A DNA stretch of 64,000 nucleotides from Mycobacterium vicinigordonae. GTDB taxonomy: Bacteria > Actinomycetota > Actinomycetes > Mycobacteriales > Mycobacteriaceae. The stretch spans positions 3,100,001-3,164,000 of the forward strand of contig NZ_CP059165.1 in the NCBI RefSeq assembly GCF_013466425.1. The letters run 5' to 3'. The position numbers and the translations under genes are program-made. The notes below the pieces were generated by a model. That model saw nothing but the letters and a program-made list of their open reading frames with translations. It ran no database searches and had not been told where the DNA came from. Below are positions 8,089-16,120 of this stretch, in pieces. Numbering within the stretch: the first letter of the stretch is position 1; each line of letters starts with the position of its first letter.

Positions 8089-8688
8089 TCAGCTCTTGCT
8101 GTTGCGTTCAACCCATTGAGTCAGCGCGTCCTCCAATGCCGCGGACACGCTGACACCGGCCCCGCCGGCGGCGTGCTCGAACCGCTCGACCAAGTCCGTC
8201 GGAACCGAGGCGTTCAACTTGGAGCGCTCCGGCTTCGGCTTCGGCGGCTGCTCGACGGCCACGTGCTTAGCGGCTGTGGCCTCCATGGTCTCGCGTAGGG
8301 CAGGGATCTCTTTGAGTAGGCGGTCCAGGTCGTCGCGCTCGATGCGCAGCACCTCGGCCGGCCCGATTGTGGTGACGGTCGCCGACCTCAATTTCCCACG
8401 GCGCAAGGCAGATTCACCGATCACTTCACCCGGACCCACCACGGCGACCCGGTCCCGGCCGACGTACACACCCACCTCACCGCTGAGCAGGATGAAGCAC
8501 GCGTCTGATGGGGTCTGCTCGCGAATCAGCGGCCAGGGCACCGACTGTGACGAGTGATTGCTGGCGGCGACGAGCCGCTGCAGCTCACTATCCGAGAACT
8601 TCGCGAAGGCAGGAAACTCGCGCAGCCGACTGGCATCGTTGCGGATTCGACGATCTTCTTCCTCTTGCTGCTTCGCATCCACCTTCAT
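8089..8688 (-). CDS. cyclic nucleotide-binding domain protein with a C-terminal helical tail
   Basis: A 199-residue protein. Residues about 20-140 form a cNMP-binding domain: FAKFSDSELQRLV, FILLSGEVGVYVG, and the phosphate-binding cassette GEVIGESALRRGKLRSATV with the conserved glutamate and arginine. There is no Crp-type helix-turn-helix. After a proline- and lysine-rich linker (EQPPKPKPERSK), the last 45 residues (LNASVPTDLVERFEHAAGGAGVS..) look like a ribbon-helix-helix or MetJ/Arc-like DNA-binding segment. It could be a cAMP-responsive regulator of unusual build. It stands alone, between the feo operon and a secreted protein gene. The ATG at 8688 has GGGGGACTCC-type sequence on the other strand and no strong ribosome binding site. 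Confidence 0.8.
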   Translation of the reverse strand: MKVDAKQQEEEDRRIRNDASRLREFPAFAKFSDSELQRLVAASNHSSQSVPWPLIREQTPSDACFILLSGEVGVYVGRDRVAVVGPGEVIGESALRRGKLRSATVTTIGPAEVLRIERDDLDRLLKEIPALRETMEATAAKHVAVEQPPKPKPERSKLNASVPTDLVERFEHAAGGAGVSVSAALEDALTQWVERNSKS

Positions 8689-8801
8689 GGGGGACTCCTG
8701 CCGTGCGATGTGAACCGTGACATCGAGGAGCCTACGTCGAATCTGTCGGACTGCACCAAGATATTTGCGGGCCGCGGGCCTCCGCTGACCGATCCGGTGC
8801 C

Positions 8802-9485
8802 TCAGTCTGGCGGCGCGGGCGTCATCGAGCCGATGAAATAGGTTTCCCGGCCGGTTGGGTAGCCGCCGCCATTGGTAGCGATGTGAACATGGTCGTAGTG
8901 GTTGGCGGTCTCGTTGCCGAGGTCGGCCGTCCAGCTGCCCGATCGGATACCCAGATAGATCTTCTGCCGCCAGATGACGTGGTCAATGCCCCAGCGCTTC
9001 GCGTTGGCCAGGGCCAACCCGGCGATCTGGTTACCGAGCGCGATGCCTTCGGGGCTGCTGTGGTCTGGGATCATGACGTCGATTGCCAACCCGTTGGGAT
9101 GCCATTTCAACGGGTCCTGTCGGTAACCGTAGATGGTCTTGATCTCGGGGAACAGCACACCGATGGCGCGGGCGGCCCAAATGGTCTTGATCTGCAATCC
9201 CTGTTCCGGGGCAACGCTGGGGGGCAGGGCGACCTGGAAGTCCTGGGCGGCCGCGGGAGCGTTTCCGGCCAGCTGGGCAGCTTCCTCGGGACTGGCGGTC
9301 TGCGGCGCCCCGGGGGGTGGTGCGGCGGGCTGGCTGGTCGGTGCGGCGGCAGCGGTGGTCGATTCAGCGCAGCACGGGGTCTTCGGCTTGGTGTCCTGGG
9401 CGTAGATCATGCCGCCGGCAAGAACGAGCGAGGCCGCGATAGCCAGCCAGCGGCCCCAGCCTTTGCCTGACGCGCCTTTGCCCAC
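8802..9485 (-). CDS. secreted protein with a C-terminal peptidase-like (ARB_07466/VldE-type) domain
   Basis: A 227-residue exported protein. A lysine-rich start and the hydrophobic stretch WLAIAASLVLAGGMIY (about 13-28) form a signal peptide or anchor. A proline/alanine linker follows (about 45-75). The C-terminal domain, ending in TIYGYRQDPLKWHPNGLAIDVMIP, WGIDHVIWRQKIY and NHYDHVHIATNGGG, has the histidine/aspartate pattern (HxNGxAxD, DHVH) of the D-Ala-D-Ala carboxypeptidase-like fold found in mycobacterial cell-surface proteins such as Rv1728c. The gene lies near gabD2, as Rv1728c lies near Rv1731 in M. tuberculosis, which supports homology. A cell-wall role is inferred. Confidence 0.85.
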   Translation of the reverse strand: MGKGASGKGWGRWLAIAASLVLAGGMIYAQDTKPKTPCCAESTTAAAAPTSQPAAPPPGAPQTASPEEAAQLAGNAPAAAQDFQVALPPSVAPEQGLQIKTIWAARAIGVLFPEIKTIYGYRQDPLKWHPNGLAIDVMIPDHSSPEGIALGNQIAGLALANAKRWGIDHVIWRQKIYLGIRSGSWTADLGNETANHYDHVHIATNGGGYPTGRETYFIGSMTPAPPD

Positions 9486-9549
9486 GTAGACACTTTAGTG
9501 TCGGGTGGGGCCGATGTGACAGATCTTCGCGATCTTCGAGTGTCGGGGC

Positions 9550-11106
9550 CTAGGTCCGACTGGGCAGCTTCATCACCGTTCGCACGATCGGCAGCAGCGA
9601 CTTCTGCCATAGGGTCTTGGGCAGGCCGAACGGCGGGTCGAGGTTGAACACCCGCGCGGTCGCAATCGTCTGCGCCTCGGTGTATTTCAGCAGTCCCTCG
9701 GCGCCGTGCCGGCGACCCACACCCGAGATACCCATGCCACCCATCGGCGCGCTCAGGCTGCCCCAGGCGAAGGCGTAGCCCTCGTCCACGTTCACAGTGC
9801 CCGAACGCAACCGGGCGGCGATCTGCTGTCCGTGGGCGGGGGAGTCGGCCCAGACGCTGGCGTTCAAGCCGTATTCGGTGTCGTTCGCCTTCTCGACGGC
9901 CTCGTCCACGTCGCCGACCGGGTAGATGGAGACCAGTGGGCCGAATGTCTCGTGGGCCGCACACTCCATTTCCGGTGTGACGTCGGTCAGCACGGTCGGC
10001 TCATAGAACAGGGGTCCGATGTCAGGCCGGGCCTTGCCGCCCGCAATCACCTTGGCGCCCTTAGCTTTTGCGTCATCAACGTGAGCCGACACCGTCTTGA
10101 GTTGACCCTCCGAGATCAGGCTGCCCATGTCGACGGAGAAGTCGTAACCGGTGCCCAGCTTCATATTGCGCACGGCCGCACCGAATTTCTGAGCGAATTC
10201 GTCGGCGATGTCTTTCTCGACGTAGATCCGCTCGATGGAAATACACAGCTGGCCCGCATTCGAGAAGCAGGCCCGGGTGGCGGCCTTGGCCACTTTGTCC
10301 AGGTTGGCACCTCGCGTCACGATCATCGCGTTCTTGCCACCGAGCTCGGCTGAGAACCCGATCAGCCGGCGACCCGCCTGCTCGGCGAGATGGCTGCCGG
10401 TCTCGGAGGACCCGGTGAACATCAAATAGTCGCAGTTCTCGGTGATTGCCGTGCCCACCACCGAGCCCGGCCCGGGGACAACCGCGTACAGTGCCCGCGA
10501 CAGGCCGGCCTGGTAAAGCAGCTCGGCACAGGCCAGCGCACAGTACGGCGTCTGGCTGTCCGGTTTGAGCACCACCGCGTTGCCCGCCAGCAGCGCCGGA
10601 ACCGAGTCCGACGCGGTGAGGGTCATCGGATAGTTCCACGGCGAGATCACGCCTACCACGCCCTTGGGCTGGTAGCAGACGGTGGTCTTGCCGATCGCGG
10701 GCAGCAGCGACTGCACCCTACGGGGCTTCAACAGCCCGGCAGTCACGCGCACGTAGTAGTTCGCGTTCGCCATCAGGTCGACGATCTCCTCCTGTGCCGC
10801 CCACCGAGCCTTGCCCGCCTCGGCCTGCAGCAGGTCCATCAGGAATTCGCGGTTGGCGACCACCAGGTCGCGGTAGCGGCGGATGACGTCGATACGCTCA
10901 CCCACCGGCCGGGCTGCCCAATCTGCCTGCGCTGCACGGGCTTTAGCAAAGGCGTCCTCGACATCGGCGGCCGTGCCGACCGGGATGGTGGTCAGCGGCT
11001 TGCCGGTGAAGACCTCGTCGATGGTCCTGGTCGGGCGCGCGTCCAGGTCGCCGATCGCCGCGAGCCGGCGCAGGCGGTCGAAAACATCGGCTGACGGTGC
11101 GGGCAT
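9550..11106 (-). CDS. gabD2: succinate-semialdehyde dehydrogenase GabD2
   Basis: A 518-residue aldehyde dehydrogenase that oxidises succinic semialdehyde to succinate with NADP, feeding the TCA cycle variant of mycobacteria. It follows M. tuberculosis GabD2 (Rv1731) almost residue for residue by memory: MPAPSADVFDRLRRLAAI, GVVGVISPWNYPMTL, FSAELGGKNAMIV with the catalytic glutamate, SNAGQLCISIERIYVEKDI with the catalytic cysteine, and the terminal KSLLPIVRTVMKLP. The start is set at the ATG at 11106, which has GGGAGG 6-11 bases upstream; 13 further in-frame codons upstream are not conserved. It appears monocistronic. Confidence 0.95.
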   Translation of the reverse strand: MPAPSADVFDRLRRLAAIGDLDARPTRTIDEVFTGKPLTTIPVGTAADVEDAFAKARAAQADWAARPVGERIDVIRRYRDLVVANREFLMDLLQAEAGKARWAAQEEIVDLMANANYYVRVTAGLLKPRRVQSLLPAIGKTTVCYQPKGVVGVISPWNYPMTLTASDSVPALLAGNAVVLKPDSQTPYCALACAELLYQAGLSRALYAVVPGPGSVVGTAITENCDYLMFTGSSETGSHLAEQAGRRLIGFSAELGGKNAMIVTRGANLDKVAKAATRACFSNAGQLCISIERIYVEKDIADEFAQKFGAAVRNMKLGTGYDFSVDMGSLISEGQLKTVSAHVDDAKAKGAKVIAGGKARPDIGPLFYEPTVLTDVTPEMECAAHETFGPLVSIYPVGDVDEAVEKANDTEYGLNASVWADSPAHGQQIAARLRSGTVNVDEGYAFAWGSLSAPMGGMGISGVGRRHGAEGLLKYTEAQTIATARVFNLDPPFGLPKTLWQKSLLPIVRTVMKLPSRT

Positions 11107-11204
11107 AGTGGAACCTCCCTGGGAAGCGCAGACATCTAGACCCACCCTATCGGGCTACGGCGTATGGCCTTGCCGAGGTGATTGCCCCTCTAGTTCTGGA
11201 TTAA

Positions 11205-11988
11205 TCGCTGATAGCTGAGATACGTTGCGCAACTTCGCCATAACGCTCGATTCGGTCGGGGGCGCCAAATGCGTTGCACAACACGAGGCGGGACGTGACG
11301 GCCCCGGTACTTGGCCAAGAGCGCTTCGGCCACGCCGTCCCACGTCGATTCGGTAGCAAACGCCGCAACGTGTTCATCGGTGATCTCCGCTGCCATTCCC
11401 GCGCATTCCCGCGACAACACCGGCTTTCTGCTTTGCGCGCAACCGTGCCATGGTGCCCTCGAATCCGGCCTCGTCGAGGATGAACGCATAGGTCGAGGAT
11501 GAACGCATAGTTGGGCGTGCTGGCGCAGAAACTGATGCTTGCCCGCACTAATTCTCGCTCGTTGCGGCGCTCCTCCTCGGTGTCGCCGACGATCGTCATG
11601 ATTGGCACGATGACCGCAACATCGGCGAGGAGGCACTTTGCCCGCATTCCCGCAGCCGGGGCCCGGGTGTTCGAACCTCCACGCCGTAGCGTCGCACCAC
11701 GTGGGTACGCACCTGGGTGCCCAACCCGCGCCGGATATTCCCGTTCGACGCTCTTGCAGTTCCCACGCCGCGGCCGCTGTGACGAACGGCCTCCCGCGGA
11801 GAGACGACCGCGACCCCCATCGACAGCTGTAGCCCGGGGGCGGCCTGGGGCGCGATGGCGGCATTGAGGTATGTCGTGCGGCCGGTCTCGGTGAACAGCA
11901 GGCCGCTGAACCCGGCCGCCCGCGTGCGCCGGGCCGTGCCTGTGATCTGCGCCAACGGTTGGCGAATCGTCACCGCGTCGACCTGCAC
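11205..11988 (-). pseudogene. decayed F420-dependent LLM-class oxidoreductase
   Basis: A recognisable luciferase-like F420-dependent oxidoreductase scattered over three minus-strand frames. The N-terminus starts at a GTG (11988) as VQVDAVTIRQPLAQITGTA, followed by GFSGLLFTETGRTTYLNAA and RRGLGTQVRTHVVRRYGVE. The middle of the barrel (roughly 100 residues) is missing. The frame then resumes as VAVIVPIMTIVGDTEEERR, shifts at an exact 19-bp duplication after TPNYAFILD, continues as GMAAEITDEHVAAFATEST in another frame, and ends as RIERYGEVAQRISA. Intact homologues have about 330 residues. It lies between gabD2 and the osmolyte operon. Several independent lesions make sequencing error an unlikely cause. 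Confidence 0.85.
11473..11510. repeat. perfect 19-bp tandem duplication
   Basis: GTCGAGGATGAACGCATAG occurs at 11473-11491 and immediately again at 11492-11510. It lies inside the decayed LLM oxidoreductase, and because 19 is not a multiple of three it shifts the reading frame. Identical copies point to recent slippage. Confidence 0.95.
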
Positions 11989-12070
11989 AGTCGAACCGGA
12001 CAGCGGGTCAATGACCGGCCGAGTGCTGCCCGCTCTGCGCTCGCTGACGCGGCCGGTTAAGGTCGAAGAG

Positions 12071-13876
12071 ATGTGTGGAGCCACCGGTGAGGTGCGACTC
12101 GATGGCCGAGTGCCTGACGTAGGGGCAGTTGCCGCGATGGCCGCCGTGATGGCGCCGCGAGGTCCCGACGGCGCAGGGGTTTGGTCCCAGGGCCGGGTGG
12201 CCCTGGGTCATCGTCGCCTCAAAATCATCGACCTGACCGAGGCCGGAGCCCAGCCGATGGTTGACGCGGACCTGGGCCTGGCCACCGCCTGGAACGGCTG
12301 CATCTACAACTACCAGGAACTGCGCCGCGAACTCGAGGGCCACGGTTACCGGTTCTTCTCACACAGCGACACCGAAGTCCTGCTCAAGGCCTACCACCGC
12401 TGGGGCGACGACTTCGTTGCGCACCTGCACGGCATGTTCGCGTTCGCCATCGCCGAACGCGACAGCGGGCGAGTCCTGCTAGGCCGCGACCGCCTGGGCA
12501 TCAAGCCGCTCTACGTCACCGAGGACAGCCACCGGATCCGCTTCGCCTCGACCCTGCCGGCGTTGCTGGCTGGTGGCGGCGTCGACACCCGCATCGACCA
12601 TGTCGCTCTGCACCACTACATGACCTTCCACTCCGTGGTGCCCGCACCGCTGACCATCCTGCGCGGCGTGCGGAAGATCCCGCCGGGGTCGCTGCTTGCC
12701 ATCGAACCCGACGGCAAGCGCACCGCCACCATCTACTGGACGCCGGACTTCACCCGCCAGGACCGCCACGCCGACTGGTCGGAGACCGATTGGGAAGATG
12801 CCGTGCTCGCCGCGCTGCGCACCGCGGTCAAACGGCGACTGGTCGCCGACGTCCCGGTCGGTTGTCTGCTCTCGGGCGGAGTCGACTCCAGCCTGATCGT
12901 CGGGCTCCTCGCCGAAGCCGGCCAACACGGCCTTTCGACGTTCTCCATCGGCTTCGAGTCGGTGGGCGGCGTCGAGGGCGACGAGTTCCGCTATTCCGAC
13001 ATCATCGCCAAGTGGTTCGGCACCGACCATCACCAGATCCGCATCGGAACAGACCGGATGCTGCCCGCACTCGACGACGCGATCGGGGCGATGAGCGAGC
13101 CGATGGTCAGCCATGACTGTGTGGCCTTCTACCTCCTCAGTCAGGAGGTGTCGCGGCACGTCAAGGTCGTGCAGTCCGGCCAGGGTGCCGACGAGGTGTT
13201 TGCCGGATACCACTGGTACCCGCCGATGGGGGCGCCAGAGGCGAGCAGCCTGCCGGGAGCTGTGGCGGCATATCGCGCCGCATTCTTCGACCGGGACGTC
13301 CCGGGTCTCAAGACCCTGGTGGCGGCCGAGAACGTCGCCGCGGACGATCCCAGCGAACGATTCGTCAGCGAGCATTTCGCGCGCGCCAACGCGGCCACCG
13401 GCATCGACCGTGCGCTGCGCCTCGACACGACCGTGATGTTGGTTGATGACCCGGTCAAGCGGGTCGACAACATGACCATGGCCTGGGGGCTGGAGGGCCG
13501 GGTGCCGTTCCTGGACCACGAGCTGGTGGAACTGGCCGCAACCTGCCCACCGGAACTCAAGATCGCCCACGAGGGCAAGGGAGTGCTCAAGCAAGCCGCC
13601 CGCCGGGTGATCCCCGCTGAGGTCATCGACCGGCCCAAAGGATACTTCCCGGTGCCCGCGCTGACCCATTTGGAGGGCCCGTATCTGGACATGGTCCGGG
13701 ACGCCCTGTACGCGCCGGTGGCCAAGGAGCGCGGACTGTTCCGCTCCGAAGCTGTGGAGGCGTTGCTCGCAGACCCAAACCGCAGACTGACCCCGCTGCG
13801 CGGCAACGAGCTCTGGCAGGTAGCGCTACTGGAGATGTGGCTGCAGAAGCACGGTGTCACAGGGGCCGCCGGATGA
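12071..13876 (+). CDS. N-acetylglutaminylglutamine amidotransferase (asparagine synthetase family)
   Basis: A 601-residue enzyme expected to amidate N-acetylglutaminylglutamine to the osmolyte NAGGN. N-terminal class II glutamine amidotransferase: Cys2 nucleophile in MCGATGE, PRGPDGAGVW, LGHRRLKIIDL, ATAWNGCIYNYQELR. C-terminal ATP-pyrophosphatase: SGGVDSS at 268-274, QGADEVFAGYHWYP, and GLEGRVPFLDHELVELA. The partner gene downstream identifies it as the NAGGN-type branch rather than asparagine synthetase. The ATG at 12071 is required to place cysteine at position 2; upstream in-frame codons to 11855 are antisense to the pseudogene. Its stop overlaps the next start (ATGA). Confidence 0.9.
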   Translation: MCGATGEVRLDGRVPDVGAVAAMAAVMAPRGPDGAGVWSQGRVALGHRRLKIIDLTEAGAQPMVDADLGLATAWNGCIYNYQELRRELEGHGYRFFSHSDTEVLLKAYHRWGDDFVAHLHGMFAFAIAERDSGRVLLGRDRLGIKPLYVTEDSHRIRFASTLPALLAGGGVDTRIDHVALHHYMTFHSVVPAPLTILRGVRKIPPGSLLAIEPDGKRTATIYWTPDFTRQDRHADWSETDWEDAVLAALRTAVKRRLVADVPVGCLLSGGVDSSLIVGLLAEAGQHGLSTFSIGFESVGGVEGDEFRYSDIIAKWFGTDHHQIRIGTDRMLPALDDAIGAMSEPMVSHDCVAFYLLSQEVSRHVKVVQSGQGADEVFAGYHWYPPMGAPEASSLPGAVAAYRAAFFDRDVPGLKTLVAAENVAADDPSERFVSEHFARANAATGIDRALRLDTTVMLVDDPVKRVDNMTMAWGLEGRVPFLDHELVELAATCPPELKIAHEGKGVLKQAARRVIPAEVIDRPKGYFPVPALTHLEGPYLDMVRDALYAPVAKERGLFRSEAVEALLADPNRRLTPLRGNELWQVALLEMWLQKHGVTGAAG

Positions 13877-15669
13877 CGATTATCGGTCCGTCAGAGGATC
13901 ACCCGGAAGCGATCACGCTCGCTTTGCATGACGCGGCGCCACCTCAGCTGGCGGCGGCGATGGCCCATGATGTGGAACTCGAATTAGGTTGGGGCCGACT
14001 TATTTTCGGGCAGACATTCACCGATGCCGACACACTGGCCGAGTCGCTGCGGCGGGAGGCGCCCGGGCGCCGCGACATCTGCATCTACGCGCGCGAGTCC
14101 CACGTAGTGGTCGCCAAAGCTCCGGCCGAGCTGTTCATCGACCCCAGTCACACATACCGGTTGCGCTTTGCCAGCGCTTCGGACGAGAACGACGAGGAAC
14201 GCGCGGCACCCCCGCCGTACGTCACGGTGCGCACCCTCAACGACGTCGGCGACGCCGATGCGATGAATCGCGTCTACGTGCGGTGCGGAATGGTTCCGGC
14301 GCCGGTGGAGACGATCTGGCATAACCATCAACAGGTGGAGGCGGTTACCTACCTGCTGGCGGTGCGCAACGAGGACGGCGCCGTGGTAGGGACCGTCACC
14401 GGGATCGACCATGAACTGCTGTTCGCAGACCCCGAGCACGGGTCCAGCCTGTGGAGCCTGGCGGTGGATCCCGCCGCCGCTTTGCCCGGACTGGGCGCGG
14501 CGCTCACCCGCGCGCTGGCGCAGCACTTCCATGCCAAAGGCCGCGCGTACATGGATCTGTCTGTCGCGCACGACAATGCGGCCGCCACGGCGCTCTATGA
14601 AAAGCTGGGCTTTCGCCGCGTCCCGGTGCTGGCAATAAAGCGAAAGAACGCGATCAACGAGCCGCTATTCACCCCAGCGCCGGAAACAGTCGATGACCTC
14701 AACCCCTATGCCCGGATCATCGCCGACGAAGCGCTGCGCCGCGGAATCTGGGTGGAAGTACTCGACGCCGAGACGGGCGAGATCCGGCTTACGCACGGCG
14801 GCCGCACGGTCATCACTCGTGAGTCACTTTCGGAGTTCACCTCTGCGGTGGCAATGTGCCGTTGCGATGACAAGCGCCTGACCCGAAGGCTGGTGTCCGA
14901 AGCGGGTATCACCGTGCCCCGCGCTCGGCTGGCGACTTTCGACGACGCCGACTACACCTTCTTGACAGAAGTCGGCGAGGTCGTCGTCAAACCGACCCGC
15001 GGCGAGCAGGGCCACGGCATCACCGTCGGGGTCGCCGCCGAACGCGGTCCCGGTGAGTTAGCCGCCGCTCTGGCACGAGCGCGGGAGGTGTGCCCGGAAG
15101 TGCTGATCGAACAGCGGGTGCAGGGCCAGGATCTGCGCCTGGTGGTAATCGACGGCCGAGTGGTGGCCGCCGCGCTGCGGCTGCCACCAGAGGTCATCGG
15201 GACCGGTGACCACACCATCCGGGACCTGATCGCGGCCGAGAGCAGACGGCGTTCGGCGTCTACCGGAGGTGAGTCCCGCATCCCGCTCGACGATCTCACC
15301 GAGGCAACCGTCGCCGAATCTGGCTGGTCGCTGGACGATGTCTTGCCACAAGGAACGTGGCTGCGTGTGCGTCACACCGCGAACCTCCATCAGGGCGGCA
15401 CGATTCACGATGTCACCGCGCAGGTGAACCCGGAACTGTGCCGGGTCGCGGTGTCGGCGGCCGAGGCAATCGGCATTCCGGTGACCGGCATCGATCTCCT
15501 GGTGACCGACGTCACCGGTGAGGAGTACGCATTCATCGAAGCCAACGAGCGTCCGGGCCTTGCCAATCACGAACCGCAACCTACGGCAGCCGCTTTCATC
15601 GACTATCTGTTCCCTGGCCGGCCCGGTCAGCCGCCTGCCTGGACCCCGGAAGAGTCGCCGGCTTCCTGA
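13873..15669 (+). CDS. ngg: N-acetylglutaminylglutamine synthetase (GNAT + ATP-grasp fusion)
   Basis: A 598-residue two-domain enzyme that acetylates and joins two glutamines, the first step of NAGGN synthesis. The N-terminal GNAT acetyltransferase (about 120-260) has SSLWSLAVDPAAALPGLGAAL and DLSVAHDNAAATALYEKLGFRRV. The C-terminal ATP-grasp domain (about 320-590) resembles cyanophycin synthetase: DDKRLTRRLVSEAGITVP, VVVKPTRGEQGHGITVGV, LIEQRVQGQDLRLVVIDGRVVAA, and FIEANERPGLANHEP. The ATG at 13873 overlaps the amidotransferase stop by four bases, so the pair is translationally coupled. Known NAGGN loci often carry a third M42-family hydrolase gene, which is absent here. Confidence 0.9.
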   Translation: MTIIGPSEDHPEAITLALHDAAPPQLAAAMAHDVELELGWGRLIFGQTFTDADTLAESLRREAPGRRDICIYARESHVVVAKAPAELFIDPSHTYRLRFASASDENDEERAAPPPYVTVRTLNDVGDADAMNRVYVRCGMVPAPVETIWHNHQQVEAVTYLLAVRNEDGAVVGTVTGIDHELLFADPEHGSSLWSLAVDPAAALPGLGAALTRALAQHFHAKGRAYMDLSVAHDNAAATALYEKLGFRRVPVLAIKRKNAINEPLFTPAPETVDDLNPYARIIADEALRRGIWVEVLDAETGEIRLTHGGRTVITRESLSEFTSAVAMCRCDDKRLTRRLVSEAGITVPRARLATFDDADYTFLTEVGEVVVKPTRGEQGHGITVGVAAERGPGELAAALARAREVCPEVLIEQRVQGQDLRLVVIDGRVVAAALRLPPEVIGTGDHTIRDLIAAESRRRSASTGGESRIPLDDLTEATVAESGWSLDDVLPQGTWLRVRHTANLHQGGTIHDVTAQVNPELCRVAVSAAEAIGIPVTGIDLLVTDVTGEEYAFIEANERPGLANHEPQPTAAAFIDYLFPGRPGQPPAWTPEESPAS

Positions 15670-16032
15670 CGCCGCACCAATACACCCAAGACCATCGCAG
15701 CGAGCAGCAGCGCCGCGATGTCACCCCACAGGTGCCATCTCGTGACTGCTGTGCAGCGACTGCACCGCCATAATCACCGCGTGTACGACGCTGGACCACA
15801 CCGCGAACCAGATCAGGCTTAGGTGCCTTAGCGGATTGCTCGCTGCGTTGATCAAGAAGACGCCCAGCGTGGCGTAGAGACCGACGATCATCATGAAGTA
15901 GTCGGAGTGATAGGGCGGTCCGGAATGCCAGGCCCAACCTGACGGCCAGACCACGGCGAGTGGGTATACGAGGAGCATCACCGAGCCGAAGATCACGAGT
16001 GCCACTTGCAGATATTTGTACGGCCTGGACAT
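15627..16032 (-). pseudogene. DUF6632-type membrane protein with a C-terminal frameshift
   Basis: The open frame from 16032 to 15721 gives 103 residues with three hydrophobic segments (LQVALVIFGSVMLLVYPLAVV, DYFMMIVGLYATLGVFLIN, LIWFAVWSSVVHAVIMAV), matching the DUF6632/transmembrane family. It stops abruptly after HSSHEM. In another frame, directly after that point, the sequence reads HLWGDIAALLLAAMVLGVLVRR and runs to a stop at 15627, supplying the missing last membrane helix and tail. A one- or two-base indel near 15737 explains both. The restored gene would overlap the 3' end of the convergent ngg gene by about 43 bases. It may be a true lesion or a sequencing error. Confidence 0.7.
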
Positions 16033-16120
16033 TCTGCGCTCCCGGATAGTGCCGATGGCTTGCGATTATCCGCTTCCCATTGCGCATCCGCGACCCCTTT
16101 TGACGCCGCAAAGCTGACTT

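Noticed and set aside
11190..12084. Overlapping minus-strand open frames as separate genes
   Set aside because: Together they reconstruct a single broken LLM oxidoreductase, so they are listed as one pseudogene.
12479..13669. 396-codon minus-strand open frame inside the NAGGN amidotransferase gene
   Set aside because: It is a GC-rich shadow frame; the plus-strand frame carries clear catalytic motifs.
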